A stretch of DNA of 64,000 nt from Chromohalobacter canadensis (lineage in GTDB: Bacteria > Pseudomonadota > Gammaproteobacteria > Pseudomonadales > Halomonadaceae), in contig NZ_JAJQJH010000006.1 of the NCBI RefSeq assembly GCF_029544075.1, positions 113,778-177,777 on the forward strand, in the 5' to 3' direction. The position numbers and the translations under genes were made by a program. The notes below the pieces were generated by a model. The model was not told where the DNA came from, ran no database searches, and saw only the letters and a list, made by a program, of their open reading frames with translations. The stretch's first letter is position 1. Every line of letters begins with the position of its first letter. This document shows positions 54,730 through 63,551 of the stretch, piece by piece.

Positions 54730-56831
54730 GTTATTTTCTCGACATGCTTCTCGGCAGGCTCGACTGGGACGCCTTGCCCTTCTGGAAGATGCTTCAGGAG
54801 CCCACGACCTTCAACATCATCAACGGCACGATCGTCACCGGGGCCGCGTCCATGGTCGTGCTGGGGGGGCTGGCGTTGGTGGCTCTGATCACTTGGTTCG
54901 GCAAATGGCGCGTATTATGGAGTGACTGGCTAACCAGCGTGGATCACAAGAAGATCGGCATCATGTTCATTGTGGTCGCCTTCGTGATGCTCGCTCGAGC
55001 AATTATTGAGGCCGTCTTCATGCGGGCTCAGCAGAGCGTGGGGCTGGGCGGGGGCTTCCTGTCGGCCGAGCATTTCGGCGAGTTCTTCTCGACCCACGGC
55101 ACAATCATGATCTTCTTCATGGCCATGCCGTTCCTCACCGGGGTCATCAATTACATCATGCCGCTGCAGATCGGGGCCCGCGATCTGTCCTTTCCGGTGA
55201 TGAACTCGATCAGTCTTGCCCTCACCGCGGCCGGCGCCGTGCTGGTCATGGTCTCGCTGGTGCTCACGCCGTTTTCCACCGGTGGCTGGAGTGGCTATCC
55301 ACCCTTTACCGAAAGCCCCTATAGCCCCGGAGCAGGGGTCGATTACTGGATCTGGGCGGTCACGCTATCGACACTCAGTTCGACCATGACCGGCATCAAC
55401 TTTGCGGTGACGATCTACAAGAAGCGCGCGCCGGGCATGCACCTGATGCGTATGCCGCTATTCTGCTGGACGGCGTTGACTACGGCGATTTTGATGATCT
55501 TCGGCATGCCGCCGTTGACCGTGGCCACCGCCTTGCTGGCCCTCGATCGTTACCTGGACTTCCACTTCTTTACCACCGATCTCGGTGGCAACATGATGAA
55601 CTACGTCAATCTTTTCTGGGCGTTCGGCCATCCCGAGGTCTACATCCTTATCCTGCCCGCTTTCGGGGTTTTTTCTGAGATCTTTTCTACCTTCTCGGGC
55701 AAGCGCATCTATGGCTACAAGACGCTAGTGATCGCCACCATCAGCATCGCGGCGCTTTCCTTTACCGTATGGCTGCATCACTTCTTCACCATGGGCCAGG
55801 ACGCCAGCATTAACGCCGTATTCGGCATCGCCACCATGTTGATAGGCATACCCACCGGCGTAAAAATCTACGATTGGATGCTGACCATGTATCGGGGGCG
55901 GGTGCGCCTTACTATCCCCATGGTATATGCCATCGGGTTCATCATGCTGTTCGTTATCGGCGGGCTGACGGGGATCATACTCGCCAACCCGAGCATCGAT
56001 TACCAGGTGCATAACACGTTGTTCTTGGTAGCACACTTTCACAACATGCTGGTGCCGGGGATGCTGTTCGGTATGTTGGCCGGTTATAACTACTGGTTTC
56101 CCAAGGCCTTTGGTTATCGCCTTAACGAGCGTTGGGGCTACCGCGCCGCATATTCCTGGATCATCGGCTTCATACTGGCGTTCTTTCCGCTCTACGCGTT
56201 GGGGCTATTGGGCATGCCGCGACGCACGGTCGCCTTCCTCGAACCGGCTTACCTGCCCTGGACGATCGTCGCCGGTATCGGCGCACTGGTGGTACTGTTC
56301 GCGCTGTTCAGCCTGATCATGCAGCTCGGCGTGAGCATCCGTCGGCGCGTCACCTATGCAGTACCCATCGGTGACCCTTGGGATGGCTTCAGTCTCGAAT
56401 GGTCGACGTCGTCGCCTCCGCCGGAATACAACTTCCCGGTGATTCCTCAGATCGCCAGCCGCGACCCGTTTCGCAGCGAGAAGGATAGCGGCCAGGCCTA
56501 CCAGCGACCGGAGGAGTACGGGAACATCGAGATGCCCGCCAATAGTGCGCTGGGGCCGGTCCTTGCCGTCGTGAGCTTTCTGATGACGTTCGGCCTGGTG
56601 TGGTACATGTGGTGGCTGGTGATCGGTAGCGGGCTGATGGGCCTGGCAGCGTTGGTCGGGCGTAGTTTCGTGCGCCGTACCACGCGGATCATCAGTGCTG
56701 ACGAGGTCCGCCGCACCCATGAAAGCTGGCTCGACCAGGTGGCCCGCGCCAAGGCCATTACGCGCGCCGACGAACGTGACACGACCAACCAGGGACTTGC
56801 AGCATCCCCCGTGGAAGGAGCCGTGCAATGA
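54726..56831 (+). CDS. cyoB: Cytochrome bo3-type quinol oxidase subunit I
   Basis: This 701-residue catalytic subunit of the proton-pumping quinol oxidase is slightly longer than the usual 660 because of its C-terminal tail. Heme-copper motifs are visible: STHGTIMIFFMAMP (heme ligand), FWAFGHPEVYILILP (copper B with the His-Tyr link), HHFFTMG (copper B) and VAHFHNMLVPG (heme ligands). About 15 helices are predicted. It reduces oxygen to water at the inner membrane. The composition is GC-rich compared with the genes around the operon. It overlaps cyoC by 4 bases. Confidence 0.95.
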   Translation: MSYFLDMLLGRLDWDALPFWKMLQEPTTFNIINGTIVTGAASMVVLGGLALVALITWFGKWRVLWSDWLTSVDHKKIGIMFIVVAFVMLARAIIEAVFMRAQQSVGLGGGFLSAEHFGEFFSTHGTIMIFFMAMPFLTGVINYIMPLQIGARDLSFPVMNSISLALTAAGAVLVMVSLVLTPFSTGGWSGYPPFTESPYSPGAGVDYWIWAVTLSTLSSTMTGINFAVTIYKKRAPGMHLMRMPLFCWTALTTAILMIFGMPPLTVATALLALDRYLDFHFFTTDLGGNMMNYVNLFWAFGHPEVYILILPAFGVFSEIFSTFSGKRIYGYKTLVIATISIAALSFTVWLHHFFTMGQDASINAVFGIATMLIGIPTGVKIYDWMLTMYRGRVRLTIPMVYAIGFIMLFVIGGLTGIILANPSIDYQVHNTLFLVAHFHNMLVPGMLFGMLAGYNYWFPKAFGYRLNERWGYRAAYSWIIGFILAFFPLYALGLLGMPRRTVAFLEPAYLPWTIVAGIGALVVLFALFSLIMQLGVSIRRRVTYAVPIGDPWDGFSLEWSTSSPPPEYNFPVIPQIASRDPFRSEKDSGQAYQRPEEYGNIEMPANSALGPVLAVVSFLMTFGLVWYMWWLVIGSGLMGLAALVGRSFVRRTTRIISADEVRRTHESWLDQVARAKAITRADERDTTNQGLAASPVEGAVQ

Positions 56832-57451
56832 CTCCCACCACCAACAGACATCCAGGTATCAACCTCGGCGACATGCACGAGGAAGCCAGCGACGCCTGCG
56901 AAAGCCTGGTATTCGGCTTCTGGGTGTTCATGATGAGTGATCTCATCATTTTCGCGTTGCTGTTCGCCACCTACGTGGTAATGCTAGGCGGCACGGCCGG
57001 CGGTCCGGGGCCCCATGAGCTCTATGAGATGAAGAGCGCCTTCCTCGAAACGATGCTATTGCTGGCCAGCAGCTTTACCTTTGGCATGGCGTCGTTGGCG
57101 CTCAAGTACGATCGGACCAAGGGGCAGCTGCTCGGCTGGTTGGTGATCACCCTATTGTTGGGCCTTGCCTTCATTGGTCTTGAGTTGCGTGACTTTCACC
57201 TGATGGCGTCCAAGGACGGTGTGCCGAGCCGCAGCGGGTTCCTCTCCGCTTTTTATGCGTTGGTTTCCTTGCATGGCCTCCACGTAACAGGCGCCTGCCT
57301 CTGGATGCTGGTGCTATTCGGCCAGATGGCGGTCCATGGGTTAGATACTGGTGTAAAAACGGGATTACTGCGCCTCGGCATTCTCTGGCACTTTCTGGAT
57401 ATCGTCTGGATTGGAATCTTTTCCGTCGTCTATTTGGGGGGGCTCGTATGA
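56828..57451 (+). CDS. cyoC: Cytochrome bo3-type quinol oxidase subunit III
   Basis: The 207-residue, five-helix subunit III has FGFWVFMMSDLIIFALLFATYV, here written in part as FWVFMMSDLIIFALLF. It also shows LVSLHGLHVTGACLWMLV and a C-terminal HFLDIVWIGIFSVVYL. These match bo3 subunit III. It overlaps both neighbours by 4 bases, showing a tight cyoABCD operon. Confidence 0.94.
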   Translation: MTPTTNRHPGINLGDMHEEASDACESLVFGFWVFMMSDLIIFALLFATYVVMLGGTAGGPGPHELYEMKSAFLETMLLLASSFTFGMASLALKYDRTKGQLLGWLVITLLLGLAFIGLELRDFHLMASKDGVPSRSGFLSAFYALVSLHGLHVTGACLWMLVLFGQMAVHGLDTGVKTGLLRLGILWHFLDIVWIGIFSVVYLGGLV

Positions 57452-57795
57452 CGCGTCATCACCTATCAGCCCAGCAGGAGAACGAGCGTTCAAGTGAGCT
57501 GCGTTCATACGTCGTGGGGTATGTGCTCGCGCTGATATTGACGCTGACGCCCTTTGCGCTCGTCGCCTGGAGCGATTTGTCGAATATGAAACTATGGTCG
57601 GTGATTGGAATATGTGCCTTAATACAAATCGTCGTGCATTTTCGCTTCTTCTTGCATGTCTCGTTGGCCAAACAAAAGCGTGAAGACCTGCACTTGATAC
57701 TGTTCACAACGCTTATTCTTGTCATCATGGTTGGCGGGACGCTATGGATAATTCTTAATCTCTATACGCGCATAATGCCGTCGATGCTGCCATAG
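57448..57795 (+). CDS. cyoD: Cytochrome bo3-type quinol oxidase subunit IV
   Basis: The 115-residue protein has three hydrophobic segments (YVVGYVLALILTLTPFALVA, WSVIGICALIQIVVHFRFF, LILVIMVGGTLWIILNLY), the pattern of CyoD. It stabilises the oxidase. No cyoE (heme O synthase) follows, so heme O must be made by a gene elsewhere. The operon ends before the convergent P450 gene without a clear hairpin. Confidence 0.92.
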   Translation: MTRHHLSAQQENERSSELRSYVVGYVLALILTLTPFALVAWSDLSNMKLWSVIGICALIQIVVHFRFFLHVSLAKQKREDLHLILFTTLILVIMVGGTLWIILNLYTRIMPSMLP

Positions 57796-57829
57796 GCAGT
57801 ACTATTATATTTTTAGTGACCAAAAATAT

Positions 57830-59110
57830 TTAAATGTGGCTGGAAGATTTAATTCGTCGAATATTATCGATAATTAGCTTGCTGCGGGGGTGAGTAGGTA
57901 TTGATTTAAAATCCAAGCCGAGATTTTGAGGAGGTATGCGGTAGTCTAATTGCCAAACGAATTTATCGATTGCCAAATCCATTAGCCTTAGTGTTATCCA
58001 CTCACCTGGACAGCGATGGTGCGTTTCATGATCGCTACCACCCTGAGGTATCATTGCGAAGCGGTGGTAGTCCTCACTTTCTTTTTCGAAGCGCTCTGGC
58101 CGAAACTCGCCGGGAGAGTCCCAACGGTTCGGGTCATGGTTGGTGCCGTGAATATCTAATATCGCCTGCCAACCCTGATGAAATTGATAGCCATGCCAAG
58201 TGAAATCCTTTTTAACTCGCGCAGCCAAGAAAGGGAAAAATGGGTAGTAGCGCCTAACTTCCTGGATGAAGTGACGTTTAAAAGTAGCGGAGCCTTCGCT
58301 TCTGAGCTTATCATAACAGCTTGGATACTCATGCATCGCCTGAACGGAGAATACTATATAGCGTGCGACTGCCACGATAGGCCGAAGTATATTAAGTAAC
58401 TCTACGGCGGCGATGCGGCTGGGCAGAAGCGTACCGTTGACGCTGCGGAGGTTAGCGAAGATAGCAAAGGGTAGCGTTTGGTCCGTTGTTTCAGGCCGGC
58501 GTCGATAGTCATCGATGAGTGAAATCAGGTTATTTTCAGCCGTAAGTCGGGCGCGCCGACTAGCCCAGTGCTTAGTGCCAATGGCGGCGGCTCCTTCGAT
58601 CATTAGTACCAGTTTTTTGGTCAGTTCTGTGAAGTTCTCGTCCTGTAGCGGTATACCGCACCATTCCACAGCTGCACGGCATAATATAAAATGTAGCTCA
58701 TCTAGAAGGACGACAGGTGCTTGTGTTTCCCAATGGCGCAAGCGAGATTGCCAGTGCTGCTCGACCAATTCCGCTAACCAGTCGATTCGACTTTGTGACA
58801 TTATCGAGAGGAACAACGCCTTGCGCTGATGATGCGCAGTGCCCTCAAGCCCTTGAATACCACCCACACCAAAAAGTGTTTTCTGTAGCCGCTTGGGCGC
58901 AGCATCTTGCCGGGTAAAAAAATTGGTGTCGTAAAATAATTTAGCCGCCTCTTCGCCTCTTAAGAATATCGTTTTTTTAAATAGTAGCCTAGATTGAAAA
59001 AGATCGTTGCCTAGGCGGGCACATTGCGCTCCGATGTAGTGATATCCATTGCGCGCTAAGGCGAGCGTACATTCATGACTTGCTAATGGCGCTTCACGGC
59101 TATAACCCAT
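57830..59110 (-). CDS. CYP152-type cytochrome P450 peroxygenase
   Basis: The 426-residue P450 uses hydrogen peroxide rather than a reductase to oxidise fatty acids, judging by family. It shows the CYP152 signature Arg-Pro in the I helix (LLNILRPIVAV, R243-P244) that binds the substrate carboxylate. The heme cysteine loop is PQGGSDHETHHRCPGEW (C367). Position 86 in GGIQGLEG is Gln, as in B. subtilis P450 BS-beta (a hydroxylase), not the His of the decarboxylase OleT. AAGGAG 7 bases before ATG 59110 sets the start; a 40-residue upstream extension is unsupported. Mn-catalase and Crp-type genes are nearby. Confidence 0.9.
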   Translation of the reverse strand: MGYSREAPLASHECTLALARNGYHYIGAQCARLGNDLFQSRLLFKKTIFLRGEEAAKLFYDTNFFTRQDAAPKRLQKTLFGVGGIQGLEGTAHHQRKALFLSIMSQSRIDWLAELVEQHWQSRLRHWETQAPVVLLDELHFILCRAAVEWCGIPLQDENFTELTKKLVLMIEGAAAIGTKHWASRRARLTAENNLISLIDDYRRRPETTDQTLPFAIFANLRSVNGTLLPSRIAAVELLNILRPIVAVARYIVFSVQAMHEYPSCYDKLRSEGSATFKRHFIQEVRRYYPFFPFLAARVKKDFTWHGYQFHQGWQAILDIHGTNHDPNRWDSPGEFRPERFEKESEDYHRFAMIPQGGSDHETHHRCPGEWITLRLMDLAIDKFVWQLDYRIPPQNLGLDFKSIPTHPRSKLIIDNIRRIKSSSHI

Positions 59111-59253
59111 TGATCGCTCCTTGATTATGGGGGAATTCCATGCACCGGTTGCGATGCGCATGGCTCGGTCGGTCCAAGCGCCGAACTTGGCCAAGGCTAG
59201 TAGGCATGCGAAACCTCCAGCCTTGACCACACGCTATATAACTTTCTCTAAAA

Positions 59254-60081
59254 TCAATGCGTCACAGAGCTTGAAGAGCGCTTTCCGGTTTTTCTGCAAC
59301 AGTGTGCATAAGCCGAGCTAAAGCCAGATAAGTCTATTAGATCATCATATCTAAGTATGCTAATGTTATGGTGAGTTTTTTCCCTTAGCACGTACTCCTG
59401 CGCTTCAAGGAAGTTCAAGCATCGACAAACATGTACGTTGGTCATCCCCAATAAGTCTCCGATAGTCTGTTGGGATATAGGCAGCGATAAATCCTGCGAA
59501 TCAGGGCGCGATAGATTGAGTCGAGCGTGCATTTCCAAGATAAAATAGGCAAGTCGCGTAGTTGCATCGTGACTAATTAGGTTGTTAAGACGATCGGCCA
59601 TGAGGTTGCTTTGGTGCGTTGCCGCAGCCAGTACAGCGCTGACTAAGTGGTGCTCCTTCTGCATCATTCTATCAAGGCTTGGTTTTAGCATGGGGATGAT
59701 GAGACCTTCAGTCAACATGACGATTTCATCGGAATGCCCATTCGAGTGGTAATCCCGCAGCCCGATAATGTCGCCGGGTAGATAAAGGTCAATGATCTGT
59801 CGGCTACCTTCCTTAGTTATGCGGCATGAACACGCCCAACCATCTTGGATGGCAAGTAAATAGTTGGCATTAATTTCATGGCTCTTGATCACCCTTCCTT
59901 TACGGGTGCGTCGAGGGGGGTCTTGAATTTGTAACAACACTTCCCTGTCCCTTGAATTAAGGGGGGTGTGTCGGGAGAATATTTCATAATATACAGCATA
60001 TCCGGTACAAGGTGACTTATCCGTCTCAAATTTATTTTTAGTATTTATTTGAGGACCGGAATCTACCGATAACAAAGACAT
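59254..60081 (-). CDS. Crp/Fnr family transcriptional regulator
   Basis: This roughly 275-residue regulator has a cyclic nucleotide-binding-like domain (WACSCRITKEGSRQIIDLYLPGDIIGL) and a C-terminal winged helix with LPISQQTIGDLLGMTNVHVCR. No Fnr-type N-terminal cysteine cluster is seen. ATG 60081 with GAGGT upstream is preferred over a start 12 codons earlier. It is upstream of the P450 gene on the same strand, and control of the P450 or the wider stress region is likely but unproven. Confidence 0.85.
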   Translation of the reverse strand: MSLLSVDSGPQINTKNKFETDKSPCTGYAVYYEIFSRHTPLNSRDREVLLQIQDPPRRTRKGRVIKSHEINANYLLAIQDGWACSCRITKEGSRQIIDLYLPGDIIGLRDYHSNGHSDEIVMLTEGLIIPMLKPSLDRMMQKEHHLVSAVLAAATHQSNLMADRLNNLISHDATTRLAYFILEMHARLNLSRPDSQDLSLPISQQTIGDLLGMTNVHVCRCLNFLEAQEYVLREKTHHNISILRYDDLIDLSGFSSAYAHCCRKTGKRSSSSVTH

Positions 60082-60141
60082 AAGGTCTACCTCGTATGTA
60101 GAGAATCTGCCAAGCATGTAAAATGCTTGGCAGAAATTTCA

Positions 60142-60345
60142 CTATAGACGTTCTTTGAGAATCGACTTAGCGTTGTTGGCCATGTCTTCGTAGCGGTTAG
60201 CGATATCCTCGAAGAGCTCTTGGCACGCTTGGTCGCCATTGGATTCGGCATCCTTGCTGTACTGCTGGCTTAACTCCGCGCCTTGTAGCGCATGATAAAG
60301 CGTGCTTACGAGGTCGAAATCTTTATCTTTAACCGGACTATTCAT
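60142..60345 (-). CDS. Small helical protein of unknown function
   Basis: The 67-residue acidic, Ala/Gln-rich, probably two-helix protein has LVSTLYHALQGAELSQQY and LFEDIANRYEDMANNAKSIL. It resembles small coiled stress proteins, but no family can be named with confidence. AAGGAAGCG lies before ATG 60345. It sits between a Crp gene and a KGG gene, all leftward, and could share a transcript with them. Confidence 0.65.
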   Translation of the reverse strand: MNSPVKDKDFDLVSTLYHALQGAELSQQYSKDAESNGDQACQELFEDIANRYEDMANNAKSILKERL

Positions 60346-60419
60346 GGGACGCTTCCTTTTCGTCTTAAAATAGCTAATTAAAAGGAATATTCAGTTGAAA
60401 GGTGGAAGTCGCTTGATTA

Positions 60420-60880
60420 TTAGCGCTTGCCACCCTTATGACCAGCTTCCGATGCTTTCTCCGGGTCGTTCTTAAAGTTGCCGGAACTTTCTTGACCGCC
60501 TTTGTGACCGGCCTCGGCTGCCTTCTCCGGGTCGTTCTTGAAGTTGCCGGAACTTTCCTGGCCACCTTTGTGACCGGCCTCGGCTGCCTTCTCCGGGTCG
60601 TTCTTGAAGTTGCCAGAGCTTTCCTGGCCACCTTTGTGACCGGCCTCGGCTGCCTTCTCCGGGTCGTTCTTGAAGTTGCCGGGACTTTCCTGGCCACCTT
60701 TGTGACCGGCTTCGGCTGCCTTCTCCGGATCGTTCTTGAAGTTGCCGGGACTTTCCTGGCCGCCTTTATGGCCGGCCTCGGCAGCCTGCTCCGGGTCGTT
60801 CTTGAAGTTACCGGGGCTTTCTTGACCTCCTTTCTTACCAGCTTCTGACGCCTTTTCATGGTCATTCTGGAAGTTACCAG
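60420..60880. repeat. 66-bp coding tandem repeats
   Basis: About seven in-frame 66-base units lie inside the KGG gene. The inner copies are almost identical at the DNA level, mostly differing at silent sites and at one Pro/Ser codon. This suggests recent expansion by slippage or unequal recombination. Confidence 0.9.
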
Positions 60881-60896
60881 GATTGCGATTAGCCAT
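60420..60896 (-). CDS. KGG-repeat stress protein (Con-10/YciG-like) with expanded repeats
   Basis: The 158-residue protein consists of a short MANRNP lead and seven KGG units of 22 residues, form GNFKNDPEKAAEAGHKGGQE. The inner five are nearly identical; the first and last diverge. High Gly, Lys and Glu make it soluble and probably disordered, as in GsiB-type stress proteins. AAGAGGAGAG precedes the ATG. It is a paralogue of the KGG gene at 47236, but with different repeat types. Confidence 0.9.
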   Translation of the reverse strand: MANRNPGNFQNDHEKASEAGKKGGQESPGNFKNDPEQAAEAGHKGGQESPGNFKNDPEKAAEAGHKGGQESPGNFKNDPEKAAEAGHKGGQESSGNFKNDPEKAAEAGHKGGQESSGNFKNDPEKAAEAGHKGGQESSGNFKNDPEKASEAGHKGGKR

Positions 60897-61465
60897 TTTG
60901 TCTCTCCTCTTGAGCGTTACGTGCGATAAATCCTTTCGCTAACGATGGCTTAACCATCGATTGGGAATATAGGTGTGTCCTTTTTAGGTGTCTAGCACGT
61001 TTCTTGAAGAAGAGTTTTTTTATGTATACTTGTGTTATATTTGTGCGCATTTAGTAAATGTTTATGTATAAGTAAGTTTATGATTATGAAGGATTTTTTT
61101 GGCGTGTCTGATATATGTTAATAGAAAAAATTGATTTTGAAACAAAATAATCAGTGCTTATCACAGGCTATTTGGTCCTGAGCTTTGCCTAGCCGAAGGT
61201 GTTTTAGAGTGTTCTGTGTCGATCGGGTAGTTAGATTCTACTTGAAGGGCGATGATTGTGTGATTAATGGTTCTATCTATAGTCAAAGTGGCCTTCTTTA
61301 GTGATAAAATTTTCAAGAGGTTGATTTTAATAGAGGTGCTTTTAGCAAGTGCTGAGAATTAGAAATGCATCTTAGATGCTTAAGCATAGTCATGCGGCTA
61401 GGAAAATTAACTAGGACATGTAGTTAGCGGTGCCCGAGAACCGAGCACCGAAGCGAAGCACGTCT
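60897..61465. other. Long AT-rich non-coding stretch
   Basis: These 569 bases have no supported gene. A small dyad, CGATGG-N5-CCATCG (60943-60959), lies upstream of the KGG gene and could be its operator. CGGTGC (61428-61433) and GCACCG (61445-61450) form a hairpin just beyond the Mn-catalase stop. A regulatory RNA cannot be excluded, but none was recognised. Confidence 0.55.
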
Positions 61466-62290
61466 TTACATTTGCTCTTTTTGTGCACCTGAGCCCTCCC
61501 GCGCTTTGGGGAGCGTCGGTTCCTGTCCCAAGGGGTTGGGTTGATCTTGGACCGAGTATTCGCTGCGCCCATCCAAAGACGGCCCTTGGCTCCACCGCCC
61601 TTGTGGTGCAGGCTTGTCAGTAAGCGTATTAAGATAGTAGTAAGAGTGTTCAGTTGCTTCGTGCGCTTCTGGAGTCGAATTAGGAATTGGTAGGTTCTTC
61701 TCAAAGCCACCTAGCTCTTCGACCACAGCAAGCCACTGCTGTTGATGATAGGTGTCCCGCGCGATCAAGAATGAGAGAAAATCTTTCATGCCTTTATCAT
61801 CAGTCCAATTGTAAAGCCGTGTTGCCAAGACTCTACCTCCGGCTTCGGCAGTGACATTAGCCATCATGTCGGCGGCAACATTGCCGGTTGCATATACATG
61901 ACTCATATCGAATGGCACGCCATTGGAATTGACAGGCATCGCCGAGAGTCCTGAAGATAGCAGGTGCCGAGGGTTGGCGCCGCCTAGTATGGCGTTGATG
62001 ACCGGGTCCTTTGCCGACTCTTCCTGATAGGAAACAGGGGCCCCCTCTAAATTCAAAGCCACGGCGTGACCGAGCATCTCAATATGCGAAAGCTCTTCCG
62101 TTGCCGTGGACATGAGCATATCGCGAATACGTGCATCACCGCGTGCCCCCATCGCTTGAAAGAAATACTGCATGGCGACACGAATCTCGCCTTCAATACC
62201 ACCGATCGCTTGTTGCAAAAGCATGGCAAATTGTGGGTCGGGCTTTTCTACCTCAACTGGATACTGAAGCTTCGATGATTGATGGAACAT
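61466..62290 (-). CDS. Manganese catalase
   Basis: The 274-residue di-manganese catalase decomposes hydrogen peroxide without heme. Ligand motifs are in GGIEGEIRVAMQYFFQAMG and TEELSHIEMLGHAVAL, with a second His in LIARDTYHQQQW. The DNA-proximal tail (PLGQEPTLPKAREG) is hydrophilic. KatN-type enzymes often occur with DUF892 and KGG genes, as here. GGAGAAC lies before ATG 62290. It could protect the cell from peroxide or balance the peroxide needed by the P450. Confidence 0.94.
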   Translation of the reverse strand: MFHQSSKLQYPVEVEKPDPQFAMLLQQAIGGIEGEIRVAMQYFFQAMGARGDARIRDMLMSTATEELSHIEMLGHAVALNLEGAPVSYQEESAKDPVINAILGGANPRHLLSSGLSAMPVNSNGVPFDMSHVYATGNVAADMMANVTAEAGGRVLATRLYNWTDDKGMKDFLSFLIARDTYHQQQWLAVVEELGGFEKNLPIPNSTPEAHEATEHSYYYLNTLTDKPAPQGRWSQGPSLDGRSEYSVQDQPNPLGQEPTLPKAREGSGAQKEQM

Positions 62291-62691
62291 GAAAGTTCTC
62301 CTTTCTATTCTAAGGTCACATTGCTCATTTTAGGTGCAAAACTAGGATAGCCTGGCTGTGTGGGTACGTGTTTAATCTCGATAAAGGGTAGAGCCTTTTG
62401 GGGATAGTTTTTAACATTAGTTAAGAATCAGTGTATCGATGTTTTCCATTTTATGTTTTTGTGTTTAGCAAAAGGTGACAGTTCGTTATCCCTTCTTGTT
62501 GGCGCGCTTGAGTTAGCAGGATAAATTGCTGCCTCTATATGCAGAGGCATAAAGGGTGAGCTAAAAATATTTCAATTGCGTAACATTTTTTTGAATTTAA
62601 TCTCCCATCTTATTGCCTGCGTGTCGATAAGCATCTATATTACAAGAATATAAGTATGAGTGTTGTTTTTTAAAAGGAGGGGTCCCCGTGT
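62291..62691. promoter_or_regulatory. Divergent AT-rich control region between Mn-catalase and Crp-type gene
   Basis: These 401 bases hold no gene. A hairpin, TGCCTCT (62530-62536) / AGAGGCA (62543-62549), lies in the middle. The region must contain promoters for the catalase (left) and the Crp-type regulator (right). AAAGGAGG at about 62673-62680 is the ribosome site for the latter. Confidence 0.5.
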
Positions 62692-63414
62692 GTGATTTTA
62701 ATGTTTGATTATTGTATTAATAGGCTTAGTGCCTACACTTCTCTCTCAATAGAAGAAAAAGGTGTTTTAAGAGGGGTGGTCGACAAAAAAATTAAGCATT
62801 GTCGTGGTGACAATATTATGTTGGCTGGCAGTGAGCCAAAAAGTATTCACGTGATCTATAACGGTTGGGCTAGCCGTTATAAAGTACTGCCCAACGGTCG
62901 TGAACATATCGTCGCTTATCTTATCCCTGGAGATATGTGTGACGTGCATGTGACACTTCTTAAACGTATGGACCATTCTATTCGAGCAGAAACTCCTCTA
63001 ACTGTAGGGGTTATAGATGGCGGTCATGTGGATTATATTATGCATTGTTACCCCAATTTAGCTAAGGCTTTGTTTTGGTCAATGTTGGTCGATGAGTCTA
63101 TTGCTCGGGAATGGCTTGTCAATTTGGCAGGAAGATCAGCGGAAGTACGTATTGCTAACCTCTTTTGTGAATTGTTTTTGCGCTCAAAAGTTGCAGGCCT
63201 GACGTCAAGCGACACATTTGTCATGCCGCTGAACCAGGTAAAAATAAGCGAGGCGATGGGATTAACTTCCGTACATACAAATCGTGTCATTCAACGCCTA
63301 AAGCGCGATAAGTTAATCGTCGTTAATAAGCAGAATATTCAGATACCTGACTTTTCCCGGCTACAAGCGTTTGCCGATTTTAATGGGGATTATCTACATA
63401 TGGGGTTTTCCTAG
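62692..63414 (+). CDS. Crp/Fnr family transcriptional regulator
   Basis: The 240-residue regulator has a cyclic nucleotide-binding-like sensor (YNGWASRYKVLPNGREHIVA, then LIPGDMCDVHV) and a winged helix with QVKISEAMGLTSVHTNRVIQ. No Fnr cysteine cluster is present, so the signal is unknown. GTG 62692 lies 11 bases after GGAGG; ATG 62704 is an alternative. It is divergent from Mn-catalase, which it may control. The gene is AT-rich and is the second Crp-type gene within 4 kb. Confidence 0.86.
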   Translation: MILMFDYCINRLSAYTSLSIEEKGVLRGVVDKKIKHCRGDNIMLAGSEPKSIHVIYNGWASRYKVLPNGREHIVAYLIPGDMCDVHVTLLKRMDHSIRAETPLTVGVIDGGHVDYIMHCYPNLAKALFWSMLVDESIAREWLVNLAGRSAEVRIANLFCELFLRSKVAGLTSSDTFVMPLNQVKISEAMGLTSVHTNRVIQRLKRDKLIVVNKQNIQIPDFSRLQAFADFNGDYLHMGFS

Positions 63415-63551
63415 CTTTTGTGGTGGGTTTTAATGTTTGTTTAAATGTTGCTGTGATGGAGATGCTAAGGTTTAGAGATGTTGTAGGAGTTAATATTAGT
63501 TACCGTGAAATAATTTAGTTAAGCCTCACGATCATATAGGGAGATGGCTAT

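Noticed and set aside
60438..60848. Rightward frame opposite the KGG repeats, hydrophobic and repetitive
   Set aside because: Its repeats simply mirror the KGG coding units on the other strand; there is no start signal.
60420..60880. Tandem repeats as a possible CRISPR array
   Set aside because: The units are contiguous 66-base coding repeats without unique spacers and encode KGG motifs in frame.
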